NCBI GenBank assembly: GCA_024508725.1
Contig: JANINS010000004.1
Span: 80,163-144,162 of the forward strand
Source of the DNA: Chitinophagaceae bacterium
Lineage (GTDB): Bacteria > Bacteroidota > Bacteroidia > Chitinophagales > Chitinophagaceae
Length of the DNA stretch: 64,000 bases
Reading direction: 5' to 3'
Both the position numbers and the translations under genes were made by a program. Below the pieces are notes generated by a model. It had not been told where the DNA came from and searched no databases. It saw only the letters and a list, made by a program, of their open reading frames with translations. Shown here one piece after another: positions 48,105-55,199 of the stretch (positions are counted from its first letter, which is position 1; every line of letters starts with the position of its first letter).

Positions 48105-48518
48105 ATGGGACTCCGCTATTCCAAGCAGCGTCAGGTGCCAACTGCTCCTGCGCCGAAATACAATCCAAGTATTCCTCTCCAATCCAACTATTCAATCGCT
48201 TTGTTGGCCGAGCAAATTGAACACTTAACAGGTGAGATAACCAATATAAGATTACTAATGATTGACCTATTGAAACAAAACGCTGAGATGAAATTGGACT
48301 TGTTAGCCGAAGGTGACACCGACTACTTCACGATTGAAGATGTGAAAAGATTTTTCGACATATCGGCGAGGCTTCAGCAACAAGATCGAACAGATAAAAA
48401 GCTAGGTTATCTGAAGAAAAAAGATGGATCGAAAATTTTGTACTCCAAAGAACATATTAAGGGATACCTAGCAAATGAATTTGAAGAGCACCGAGCCTAT
48501 ATAAAGTCAAAAAAATGA
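48105..48518 (+). CDS. Small helix-turn-helix (excisionase-like) protein
   Basis: A protein of about 137 residues. An N-terminal amphipathic region (about 28-68, probable coiled coil: LLAEQIEHLTGEITNIRLLMIDLL) is followed by a winged-helix-like segment YFTIEDVKRFFDIS, GYLKKKDGSKILYSKEHIKGYL. This resembles the HTH_17/MerR-like DNA-binding proteins found beside tyrosine integrases of Bacteroidota mobile elements. No integrase gene is present in the window, so it may be left over from such an element. The ATG at 48105 is used; a TTG two codons upstream is in frame. Confidence 0.65.
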   Translation: MGLRYSKQRQVPTAPAPKYNPSIPLQSNYSIALLAEQIEHLTGEITNIRLLMIDLLKQNAEMKLDLLAEGDTDYFTIEDVKRFFDISARLQQQDRTDKKLGYLKKKDGSKILYSKEHIKGYLANEFEEHRAYIKSKK

Positions 48519-48603
48519 GTTGTAAGGTAGGAGAGACTAAGGGAATGAACCTTTTGTTGTAAACTGGTTGCATTCCAATGATTTATCACACATCAAAAAT
48601 TCA

Positions 48604-48628
48604 ACTCACGAAAGAACTCACGGAAAAT
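48604..48628 (+). repeat. Paired CTCACG repeat, left copy
   Basis: ACTCACGAAAGAACTCACGG followed by AAAA. The two CTCACG units start 12 bases apart (48605, 48617). A matching pair with the same A-rich tail lies at 52368-52391. Such paired short repeats resemble arm-type sites of tyrosine recombinases; that reading is inference. Confidence 0.5.
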
Positions 48629-48746
48629 TTCGAATTCCTTCTGAGTCAAAAGTAAACAAATTAAGAATGTGTTTTTAATTCCAATATTCCAAACAACATA
48701 TTTTGAATTAACCATGCTTAGGTCGAATTTGCATGAGTGAGACATA

Positions 48747-48893
48747 GATTATGCCGGAAACGCTGTGCGTTTATTAGCTTAACATGGAGCAGCGAACTGC
48801 AATGAGTTAGGTGTGAGTATTATTTCAGGCGTAGCTGGGTTGATTGGAAATGATAAAACTACTTACTTGGGTTCGAGTATGGGGTTCAAATAA
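48747..48893 (+). pseudogene. Possible decayed effector C-terminus
   Basis: In one frame this reads as two short open stretches separated by a single TAA at 48780-48782, the second ending at TAA 48891-48893. The composition (VSIISGVAGLIGNDKTTYLGSS) resembles the hydrophobic ends of RHS-associated toxins. There is no start codon or upstream context. It may be chance; support is weak. Confidence 0.25.
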
Positions 48894-49246
48894 TTGACTG
48901 GGTTGATAATCTCTTAATTTTAGAAATTGGTCATATATTATTTGCAAATAACGCAATTAAGCTGGAGCTTCTGTCCCTAAGTTGTCTATGCGAATATCTT
49001 ACAATCCTTCACATTAGTCATTAGTCACGTCTCTGAACATTGGGAAACAGATTTAGAAGAGAATAATGAATTAGAATCAGCTTTAAGGCACTAAATTTTT
49101 TAATTAATGTTTAGTGACCGTAAGTTCATGAATCAGCTTTCAAATATGCTGAGACGTATGATGAATACAATTTGGTAACGTTAAGTTAATATAAGTACCG
49201 ATTTCCTAATTATACATTTGTCGCTTTAATAACAGAACTACCCCCA

Positions 49247-50641
49247 ATGCGCTACTTAGTTGGCTTGGCAATCCTTTTCTGCACATTTGCAGCTAGTTCG
49301 CAAAACGTGCCTACTGATAGAGAAACAAAAAAGTTTCTCTTATGTATAAATTCAAGGTCAACATCTCTTCAAAAGAGCATAACTAAGAAGCAGAATAAGC
49401 TTATAGCTAAACTTCGTAGAGAAGAACTAAAGCTATATCGCATAATAAAGAAAAAAGATACTGCATTTGCAGAAACTTATCTAAATAGTTTAGAAGAATT
49501 CTACAGTAGTACTCAAAAGCAGTATAAGGATAGTTCAAACTTTCCAAAAGTCGAAGAATACATCCCATTACTAGATACACTTAGGACTGCGATGAATTTT
49601 CTTGAAGGCTCTGAATTGAGTGGTGCGTTAAAGGCAGATTTAAAAAGCTCCGGAATAGCTCTTCAAGTTCTTAACAAAAATATAAGTCTAGCTAAAGAGT
49701 GTACATCATTATTTGAGCGAAGGAAACAAGAATTAAAGATCCAACTTGAACGGCTCGGACTTGCAACCAAGTTGAGAAATATTAATAAGTGCCTCTATTA
49801 TCAGCAAGCACAATTAAATGAATACAAGAGAATACTTAGTGATTCGAAAGTGGCTGAGCAAAAGGTTTTATCCGCCTTACGCGAGAATACTGCATTTCAG
49901 CAGTTTCTAAAAAGGAATAGTCAACTTGCACGAATTTTCAACCTTCCAGAAAATTACGGATCAGCTGAATCTATTTCCAATCTACAAACTCAAAGTGCAA
50001 TAGCGAGTTCCCTTGGTCAGAGGGGTATGAATAGTAATATAACCCCGGCTACATTATTTCAACAAGTATTTCCTATTCAGCAAGAACTGAGTAAGTCTAA
50101 AGAATTGCTAAGTAGCGTTAGATCTGATGATCTTGACAAGATGGACTTTAAACCGAATTCACAAAGAGTGAAATCGTTTTTTGGAAGACTTGAATATGGC
50201 TTTAACATTCAAAGTCAAAGGAGTAGTTCGTGGATGCCAACTACGAGTGACGTGGCCGTAAGTCTTGGTTACAAACTTAATGATAAGAGTGTCATCGGGG
50301 TAGGCACGGCATACAAATTAGGATTAGGACAGGGACTGAAAGATTTCCAAATCACAAGTGAAGGAATAGGTCTTAGAAGTTACCTGGATTTGAAGTTGAA
50401 AGGTAACTTTTGGATTTCCGGCGGATACGAGCAAGATTTTCATAATCGCTTTTCGAGTATTTCTGTTCTTAAAGATGTCAATGCGTGGCAAAGGAGTGGT
50501 CTAATCGGAATTACAAGAAAGATTCCTTTAGGAAAGAGGAAAGCGAGTAGAGTTCAATTACTCTGGAACTTTTTGTCGAGAAATAATATACCACGATCAC
50601 AGCCTATCATATTTAGGTTAGGTTACGATTTCAGTAAATAA
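49247..50641 (+). CDS. Secreted coiled-coil protein with C-terminal outer-membrane barrel, RHS-associated
   Basis: A 464-residue protein with signal peptide to about residue 19 (ASSQ). Residues about 30-300 are highly charged and helical with heptad patterns (KKQNKLIAKLRREELKLYRIIKKK, FERRKQELKIQLERLG). From about 310 there are amphipathic strands (FGRLEYGFNIQSQ, VAVSLGYKLNDKSVIGVGTAYKLGLG, GNFWISGGYEQDF) ending IIFRLGYDFSK, typical of a small outer-membrane barrel of eight or so strands. It sits 20 bases before the RHS-type gene, so it may anchor or export that effector. I do not recognise a named family. Confidence 0.75.
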   Translation: MRYLVGLAILFCTFAASSQNVPTDRETKKFLLCINSRSTSLQKSITKKQNKLIAKLRREELKLYRIIKKKDTAFAETYLNSLEEFYSSTQKQYKDSSNFPKVEEYIPLLDTLRTAMNFLEGSELSGALKADLKSSGIALQVLNKNISLAKECTSLFERRKQELKIQLERLGLATKLRNINKCLYYQQAQLNEYKRILSDSKVAEQKVLSALRENTAFQQFLKRNSQLARIFNLPENYGSAESISNLQTQSAIASSLGQRGMNSNITPATLFQQVFPIQQELSKSKELLSSVRSDDLDKMDFKPNSQRVKSFFGRLEYGFNIQSQRSSSWMPTTSDVAVSLGYKLNDKSVIGVGTAYKLGLGQGLKDFQITSEGIGLRSYLDLKLKGNFWISGGYEQDFHNRFSSISVLKDVNAWQRSGLIGITRKIPLGKRKASRVQLLWNFLSRNNIPRSQPIIFRLGYDFSK

Positions 50642-50661
50642 TCAACTCTTTATTGGATAAT

Positions 50662-51093
50662 ATGAAACAGATCTTTTTTTTGATTCTTTTTTCTTGTGTC
50701 TACGCATTATCATTTTCACAGATTGATTATGACAACAGGTTTAAGCAAATTATACCTCCTGTTCCAAACGCTGGATCTATAGCGGATGTATCAAAGTTTA
50801 GTTCAGTTGATTACTCGGGAGTACCAAACGTGGAGGTTCCGATTTACAATGTTAATTCAAAGGCTGTAAGTGTACCTATCAACCTTAGGTATAATGCTAG
50901 CGGAATTAAAGTTAGAGATATTGCAAGTTGGGTTGGCTTGGGCTGGTCGCTATCTGTAGGAGGGTCTATTTCAAGAACTGTGATCGGGAATCCTGACGAC
51001 AGATATTATGATGAACCTGGCGGAAGTGGACCTAGTGCTAGCTATCGACTCAGAAAAGGATGGGTCTATTCGAGAGGTTGTGCCGATGCTTGA
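50662..51093 (+). pseudogene. N-terminal remnant of an RHS-type repeat protein
   Basis: Signal peptide MKQIFFLILFSCVYALSFSQ, then the characteristic opening of large Bacteroidota RHS/YD-repeat proteins: IIPPVPNAGSIADVSKFSSVDYSGVPNVEVPIYNV, VPINLRYNASGIKVRDIASWVGLGWSLSVGGSISRTVIG. Intact members continue for a thousand or more residues with YD repeats and a core domain. Here the frame stops after 143 residues, and the sequence passes directly into what looks like the C-terminal tip of the same kind of protein in the +1 frame (from about 51050). An internal deletion, with loss of frame, is the simplest reading. The ATG at 50662 is preferred over an in-frame TTG at 50653. Confidence 0.75.
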
Positions 51094-51625
51094 CGATGTA
51101 GAAGTTAGTTCTGCCAAGTCTCCAAAAGCAAAACCAGTTCAAGCCGATTGGACTTCTGCTAGCAACATAAGTAGCTATGGTGGAGCCGCACATACCATTT
51201 ACGAGAAATTAATTTTTAATAGACACCGTTTTGAATATAAACCTTCTAAGGGCCCGAATGCCGGAAAATGGGTGCCAATTTGGAAAACTAATAAGCTAGG
51301 GGAAACCATAAGGTATGTTGACGCACTGCCGGAAGAAGGATACCAAGTTTTAAAGAATTCTAAAAATGCTGTTGCCAAATATGCAAACGGAAAAAATTTG
51401 ACTAGGGCTGGAAAAGTTATAGGTACGATTGGTATAATAGCTTCAGTATACGACGGCGTAACATCAAAAGATGGATGGAAAAATCATCATACAGCCGATG
51501 TGGTAATAGGTGTAGTTATGACTTTTGGACCTGTTGGCTGGATTGGAGGTTTGACTTGGTTTGCAGCAGATATGATAACCCAGGGAATCACAGGAAAAAG
51601 TATTACTGAAAATTTATTTGATTAA
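51008..51625 (+). pseudogene. C-terminal effector tip of the deleted RHS-type protein
   Basis: Open frame without its own plausible start; real similarity to RHS tips seems to begin near 51050 (EKDGSIREVVPMLDDVEV). Residues up to about 120 form a polar region (HTIYEKLIFNRHRFEYKP, GKWVPIWKTNKLGETIRYVDALPEEGY). The end is hydrophobic and Gly-rich (LTRAGKVIGTIGIIASVYDG, HHTADVVIGVVMTFGPVGWIGGLTWFAADMI, SITENLFD), a pattern common at the ends of Bacteroidota polymorphic toxins and suggestive of a membrane-active tip. The exact activity is unknown. It may be a silent cassette or dead remnant, as the upstream fusion is out of frame. Confidence 0.6.
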
Positions 51626-51638
51626 ATTGCTTAAGAAT

Positions 51639-52025
51639 ATGTACAATCTGTCGTTTTATATTATCTATCGAACATTAAATGCTCTAGGAGGTAAAGACTC
51701 GGTGTTTACTGCAACTCTTTTTACCACTGTATTGATAGGTCTGCATCTCATGGGAGTCGGAGCAATTTTGGTTTATTTAAATGTGATCGACTCATTTCCA
51801 CGATTTAGTGATTCTTCTTTTTATAATAAATTGTATTTGTACATACCCAGCCTCGTGTTAGTGGGACTTGTCTTCATGTACTTTACTAAAGAAAGAGCTA
51901 AAAGAATAATTGAAAAATATGAGCAAAGAGACCAAGCAATATCATTCCTCAATGTTTTGTTTTTCCTAGTCTTATTAGCTGTACCAATTTTCTTATTAGC
52001 GACAATCGACGTAAGAGGTAAATAG
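51639..52025 (+). CDS. Small multi-pass membrane protein in immunity position
   Basis: A 128-residue protein with three hydrophobic segments (about 20-45 TLFTTVLIGLHLMGVGAILVYL, about 65-85 LYLYIPSLVLVGLVFMYF, about 102-122 FLNVLFFLVLLAVPIFLL) and a charged cytoplasmic-type loop KERAKRIIEKYEQRDQ. It starts 13 bases after the effector tip, the usual location of an immunity gene, and a multi-pass membrane immunity protein would fit a membrane-active toxin. No database family is recognised. The ATG at 51639 is used; a TTG at 51618 would overlap the effector frame by 8 bases. Confidence 0.65.
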   Translation: MYNLSFYIIYRTLNALGGKDSVFTATLFTTVLIGLHLMGVGAILVYLNVIDSFPRFSDSSFYNKLYLYIPSLVLVGLVFMYFTKERAKRIIEKYEQRDQAISFLNVLFFLVLLAVPIFLLATIDVRGK

Positions 52026-52057
52026 GTCTCGATTAAAGAACATTTTTTATTATTATA

Positions 52058-52094
52058 ACAAGCCCTTGCATACAACGCAGGGGCTTGTCTCTTT
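52058..52094 (+). terminator. Terminator after the immunity-position gene
   Basis: Stem ACAAGCCCTTGC (52058-52069) / GCAGGGGCTTGT (52077-52088) with one mismatch and a 7-base loop, followed by a pyrimidine run CTCTTTC. It lies 32 bases after the stop. Confidence 0.75.
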
Positions 52095-52544
52095 CAGTTT
52101 GGGTGCTAACAATAAATCTTTTTTGCAGGTTTAATAACAAACTTTCACAATTAGCGAACATGTAGATAATTTAAAGCCAATTATAGAGCATAAAGCTGAT
52201 GATTTAATTAGAATTGTTTCCTTTGCATCTTTGCTGTTGATATGCAAATCAGTAGAAGTATCCTATATGCGGTTCCAACTTTTTCGTAAAATCTTAGAGG
52301 TCTCCGGAATCGAACCTTTCACATGACGGCTTATTAATGACCTAATTACGGAAGAGCCTTCCTTAGGACTCACGAATTGCTCACGAAAATTCCTGAATAT
52401 AGGATATGCGAACGTGTTAGTACGAGAGTAGAATAATAATAATCATTGATCCGACGGGAGGGAGGTCTGCTGGATTCTGATTTTGCAAGTAGCCTGTGAT
52501 AACACATACTTTGGATGGATATACCCGATTCTTCAGCCTTTTTA
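52095..52544. other. 450-base gap without gene; tRNA-like fragment and CTCACG repeats
   Basis: No credible gene is seen. On the minus strand 52296-52320 reads AAGGTTCGATTCCGGAGACC, which looks like a tRNA T-arm and 3' end, but the T stem does not pair and no cloverleaf forms. The second CTCACG pair lies at 52369-52385. The gap probably contains the right-hand scar of the accessory stretch. Confidence 0.45.
52368..52391 (+). repeat. Paired CTCACG repeat, right copy
   Basis: ACTCACGAATTGCTCACGAA followed by AATT. Units start at 52369 and 52380, 11 bases apart, with the same CTCACG(g)AAAATT tail as the pair at 48604-48628. Together they bracket the coiled-coil, RHS-remnant and immunity-position genes. 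Confidence 0.5.
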
Positions 52545-52718
52545 TTAAAAATTGTCCTTTCTTTCTATATCCACTGGAATATCACCTTCTTCGTCTTTCT
52601 TTTTTTTGTAGTCCTGGTTTTGTTGCGATTCAAATGCTTTTCTGTCTTTTCGATTTTGGATGATAACAAAACACAAAACGATCACTACAAACAAGATGAT
52701 CACAACATAAGTTAACAT
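52545..52718 (-). CDS. 57-residue single-pass membrane protein
   Basis: Minus-strand frame starting ATG at 52718 (MLTYVVIILFVVIVLCFVII, one membrane helix) followed by a highly charged tail (QNRKDRKAFESQQNQDYKKKKDEEGDIPVDIERKDNF, given here only as a Lys/Glu/Asp-rich stretch ending RKDNF). The clean hydrophobic/charged division and good stop argue for a real small gene. The opposite-strand frame at 52515-52715 is its shadow. No family is recognised; small proteins of this type often associate with membrane complexes. Confidence 0.6.
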   Translation of the reverse strand: MLTYVVIILFVVIVLCFVIIQNRKDRKAFESQQNQDYKKKKDEEGDIPVDIERKDNF

Positions 52719-52888
52719 GGTAATTGTTTTAGAACATTAAGCTATTAGATATAATTCAGGAAAGAGTTGACGATCATCAGTTGCAAGCAGAATTAATCTT
52801 CCGTTAGCAATGGCTTTACATTATGTTCATAGATCAAACACATCTTTGCTCTGTCATTAGCAAGCAAGCAATTTCTCATGAAGCTCAA

Positions 52889-52914
52889 AAGCCTTTCTGT
52901 TCTCAGAAAGGCTT
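52889..52914 (-). terminator. Hairpin terminator after the 110-residue minus-strand gene
   Basis: Perfect 11-base stem AAGCCTTTCTG / CAGAAAGGCTT with a 4-base loop, directly beyond the stop codon at 52917. On the minus strand it is followed by a short TTTT run, so it most likely serves that gene. Confidence 0.7.
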
Positions 52915-52916
52915 AT

Positions 52917-53249
52917 TTAGTTAAGGTAAGGAGCAATCTCCTTTGAAGTATATAAGTGCTTTTCAATTGCTTTACCGATAGCTTGTAGAAATGAATCTGA
53001 GCTACGTGTTAAAGCATCTTTCCATGAATCATTTTTCTCTTCTGATATCGGATGAGGCGTAAGATGATAGCAGGCTTCTATCTCTGTTATGCCATTGCAC
53101 GTGATCTTTCTGATTCCTGATACTTTAAACAGTTGAAAGCTTTTAGATAAAGTGGTGATCACAGCCTGGTATTTCGTTGATGTACCTGCCAGATAAGTGT
53201 TGGTTTCTTCATTGTAATGAAACTCGATAGCAAAAGGATGCTGGAGCAT
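52917..53249 (-). CDS. Hypothetical protein, 110 residues
   Basis: I do not recognise this protein. It has no signal peptide or membrane helix. The N-terminal half reads as beta strands (FAIEFHYNEETNTYLAGTS, YQAVITTLSKSFQLFKVSGIRKITCNG) and the C-terminal third as charged helix (SWKDALTRSSDSFLQAIGKAIEKHL), suggesting a small soluble cytoplasmic domain. It is a single minus-strand gene with a hairpin terminator after the stop. Confidence 0.65.
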   Translation of the reverse strand: MLQHPFAIEFHYNEETNTYLAGTSTKYQAVITTLSKSFQLFKVSGIRKITCNGITEIEACYHLTPHPISEEKNDSWKDALTRSSDSFLQAIGKAIEKHLYTSKEIAPYLN

Positions 53250-53465
53250 ACAACTAAATTTTCCTCTATACTACTATTGTTTTCGAAGCTTGTAAAATGA
53301 AGCTCATTATCAAATTCTTAAGTAATTATTGTGTGGAAAAGCCGTGCAGAACCATCGATTTATGCAGAGCCGGTCAACTCAATATTAAGAAATTGTTACC
53401 TGTAGTTGACTTTACTTGCAACAGCCGATAAGACTGTTTAATTTGATACTTCGAAATCATTTTTT

Positions 53466-53960
53466 ATGAGATGGGAAACAGTGCCTACCAATATATCCGA
53501 CCTTGAAGAATATCAGTTAACCGATGGAGATCAGGTTAGGGTCACAGTAAAATACAACGCACAGCAGCATACTGCCCGGATAAATACAAATGATAGTAAA
53601 CGGATGTTTTTCATTCAACAACATGCAGGAATTCTGAAAAGTAAAACCGTTTTCACAAACGAGTATGGTGTAGAGATAGGTAAGCTCAGCACCGATAACT
53701 TTCACAATAACATTTATACATTGGATCTTCAGGGAAAAAAATACCATATTGCTTATCGCCACGATTCCGATAATGAACTGGTAGTATATAAGAAATCAGT
53801 GAACGATCCAATAGCCAAATGTGGAATGCAGGCAGAAAATAATAAAACGTATGAAGACTTAAGCTCAAAAGCGTTTACTAATCTTTCATCACTGATACTT
53901 GGGCTTTGCTGGTATTTGTTTAGTCCTGTAACCGAACACATACCAGAGTTAGCTGCATAG
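53466..53960 (+). CDS. Hypothetical protein, 164 residues
   Basis: No family recognised. A polar beta-rich domain (about 1-115, VRVTVKYNAQQHTARINTND, FTNEYGVEIGKLSTDNFHNNIYTLDLQGKKYHIAYRHD) is followed by a moderately hydrophobic segment near the C-terminus (AFTNLSSLILGLCWYLFSPV, about 136-156). The middle resembles a tubby/LURP-like strand pattern (EYGVEIGKL, YTLDLQGKKY, NELVVYKKS), but this is weak. It converges with the small gene at 53962; the stops are one base apart. Confidence 0.65.
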   Translation: MRWETVPTNISDLEEYQLTDGDQVRVTVKYNAQQHTARINTNDSKRMFFIQQHAGILKSKTVFTNEYGVEIGKLSTDNFHNNIYTLDLQGKKYHIAYRHDSDNELVVYKKSVNDPIAKCGMQAENNKTYEDLSSKAFTNLSSLILGLCWYLFSPVTEHIPELAA

Positions 53961-53961
53961 A

Positions 53962-54180
53962 TCAGTCTCTTTTTTTCCTGAAGAGCATTTCAACATATTT
54001 CTGTGGAGCAAAAAAGTAAACAGCCAGTCCAAGACCAACTGCAATTGACAGACAGATGATAGCTGATTCTTGTAGTTCATCGATATCTATATCATGAAGC
54101 ACCCAGTTTTTTAGTTCAATTGCAAGGAACATCATCGGCACGAAAGCTGAAAAAAGCGAGGCTGCAATTCTCTTTTTCAT
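53962..54180 (-). CDS. Small two-helix membrane protein
   Basis: A 72-residue protein starting MKKRIAASLF at 54180; an in-frame start at 54204 adds eight residues. Two hydrophobic helices (about 5-22 and 40-58, ICLSIAVGLGLAVYFF) are separated by an acidic loop DIDIDELQES, with a basic tail FRKKRD. No family is recognised. It converges with the gene at 53466. Confidence 0.55.
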   Translation of the reverse strand: MKKRIAASLFSAFVPMMFLAIELKNWVLHDIDIDELQESAIICLSIAVGLGLAVYFFAPQKYVEMLFRKKRD

Positions 54181-54311
54181 AATTGTAAAGATACACAATA
54201 GCAATAGTCTAATCTGTTGCGTAACAATTCCATCACATTATCATCATACTAGCATAATGTTTCGCTAACGGTCTGTTCATAAGTGGATGGGAGATTTGAA
54301 AAACCTTCCTG

Positions 54312-55199
54312 ATGGAAAGACGTTCAGTTGAAGTGGTAGTGGTGAGTGATCTTCATCTCGGCACTTATGGATGCCATGCAAAAGAGATCATCAATTATCT
54401 TAAAAGCATCTCTCCCCAGATACTTATTCTTAATGGCGACATAATCGATGGCTGGCAATTTAGCAAACGATACTTTCCCGCATCTCACATGCAGGTGATC
54501 AAAGAGATCATTTCTCTTGCCGGCCAGGGAACAAGAGTGATCTATATTACCGGCAATCATGATGAAATGCTGCGTAGATATAGCGATATACAGCTCGGTA
54601 ATTTTCAACTTACTGATAAAGTGGTTATGGAGATCAATGGCAAGATGACGTGGATATTTCATGGTGATGTTTTCGATGCTACCACTAAAGGTTCAGCTAA
54701 GATCATGGCAAAGCTTGGTGGTCATGGATACGACTTGCTCATTCTACTCAATCGTTTCATCAACTGGTGGCTTAGACTTTTTGGTAAGGACAAGATGAGC
54801 CTGAGCAAGAAAGTAAAATCTGCTGTAAAAGAAGCCGTTGCCTGGATCGACAATTTTGAACAGACTGCTGCAGAACTGGCAATTGAAAAGAAATATGATT
54901 ATGTGATATGTGGACACATTCATCAACCACAGATACGTGAAATAGAAACCAAAGAGGGTAAAGTAACCTACCTCAACAGTGGTGACTGGGTCGAGAACCT
55001 TACATCACTGGAATATCATCACGATGAGTGGAAAATTTACCATTACAACGAAGAATCATTCAAAAATAACAATCAAAAATTTGATAAGAAATTACCCCAG
55101 CTTGAAGTGGTAAAGAACGATATCGACATGTATATCAATACGCTTTCATTAAACAATCCGGCTGCATTTGCTCCCTTTATTCAAAACCTAAACAAATGA
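54312..55199 (+). CDS. UDP-2,3-diacylglucosamine diphosphatase-like metallophosphoesterase
   Basis: A 295-residue calcineurin-like phosphoesterase with all metal-binding blocks in order: VSDLHLGTYG (Asp13, His15), NGDIIDGW, GNHDEMLRRY, FHGDVFD, CGHIHQP and NSGDWVE. The WQFSKRYFP and insert with LGGHGYDLLILLNRFINWWLRLFGK are typical of the LpxH-like UDP-2,3-diacylglucosamine pyrophosphatase-related group common in Bacteroidota. Whether it is the lipid A enzyme or a paralogue with another lipid substrate cannot be told. Its stop overlaps the next start (ATGA), linking it to the glycosyltransferase, which supports a role in a lipid or glycolipid pathway. Confidence 0.85.
   Translation: MERRSVEVVVVSDLHLGTYGCHAKEIINYLKSISPQILILNGDIIDGWQFSKRYFPASHMQVIKEIISLAGQGTRVIYITGNHDEMLRRYSDIQLGNFQLTDKVVMEINGKMTWIFHGDVFDATTKGSAKIMAKLGGHGYDLLILLNRFINWWLRLFGKDKMSLSKKVKSAVKEAVAWIDNFEQTAAELAIEKKYDYVICGHIHQPQIREIETKEGKVTYLNSGDWVENLTSLEYHHDEWKIYHYNEESFKNNNQKFDKKLPQLEVVKNDIDMYINTLSLNNPAAFAPFIQNLNK

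Larger units (their letters stand above)
48519..49246. other. 728-base gap with no intact gene; decayed sequence and CTCACG repeats
   Basis: No credible open frame lies here. It holds one pair of CTCACG repeats (48605-48623) and a broken frame at 48747-48893 that reads DYAGNAVRLLA, a stop, then HGAANCNELGVSIISG and on to SSMGFK. The last part is Gly/Ile/Val-rich, like the ends of RHS-associated effector domains. The rest is AT-rich with many stops in all frames. It looks like eroded coding sequence of an accessory island. Confidence 0.5.

Noticed and set aside
52290-52330. Possible tRNA gene on the minus strand (GGTTCGATTCC motif)
   Set aside because: The bases either side of the T-loop-like sequence do not pair and no D or anticodon arms can be drawn, so it is at most a fragment.
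52515-52715. Plus-strand 66-residue hydrophobic frame
   Set aside because: It is antisense to the 57-residue minus-strand protein, whose helix/charged-tail pattern is more gene-like.
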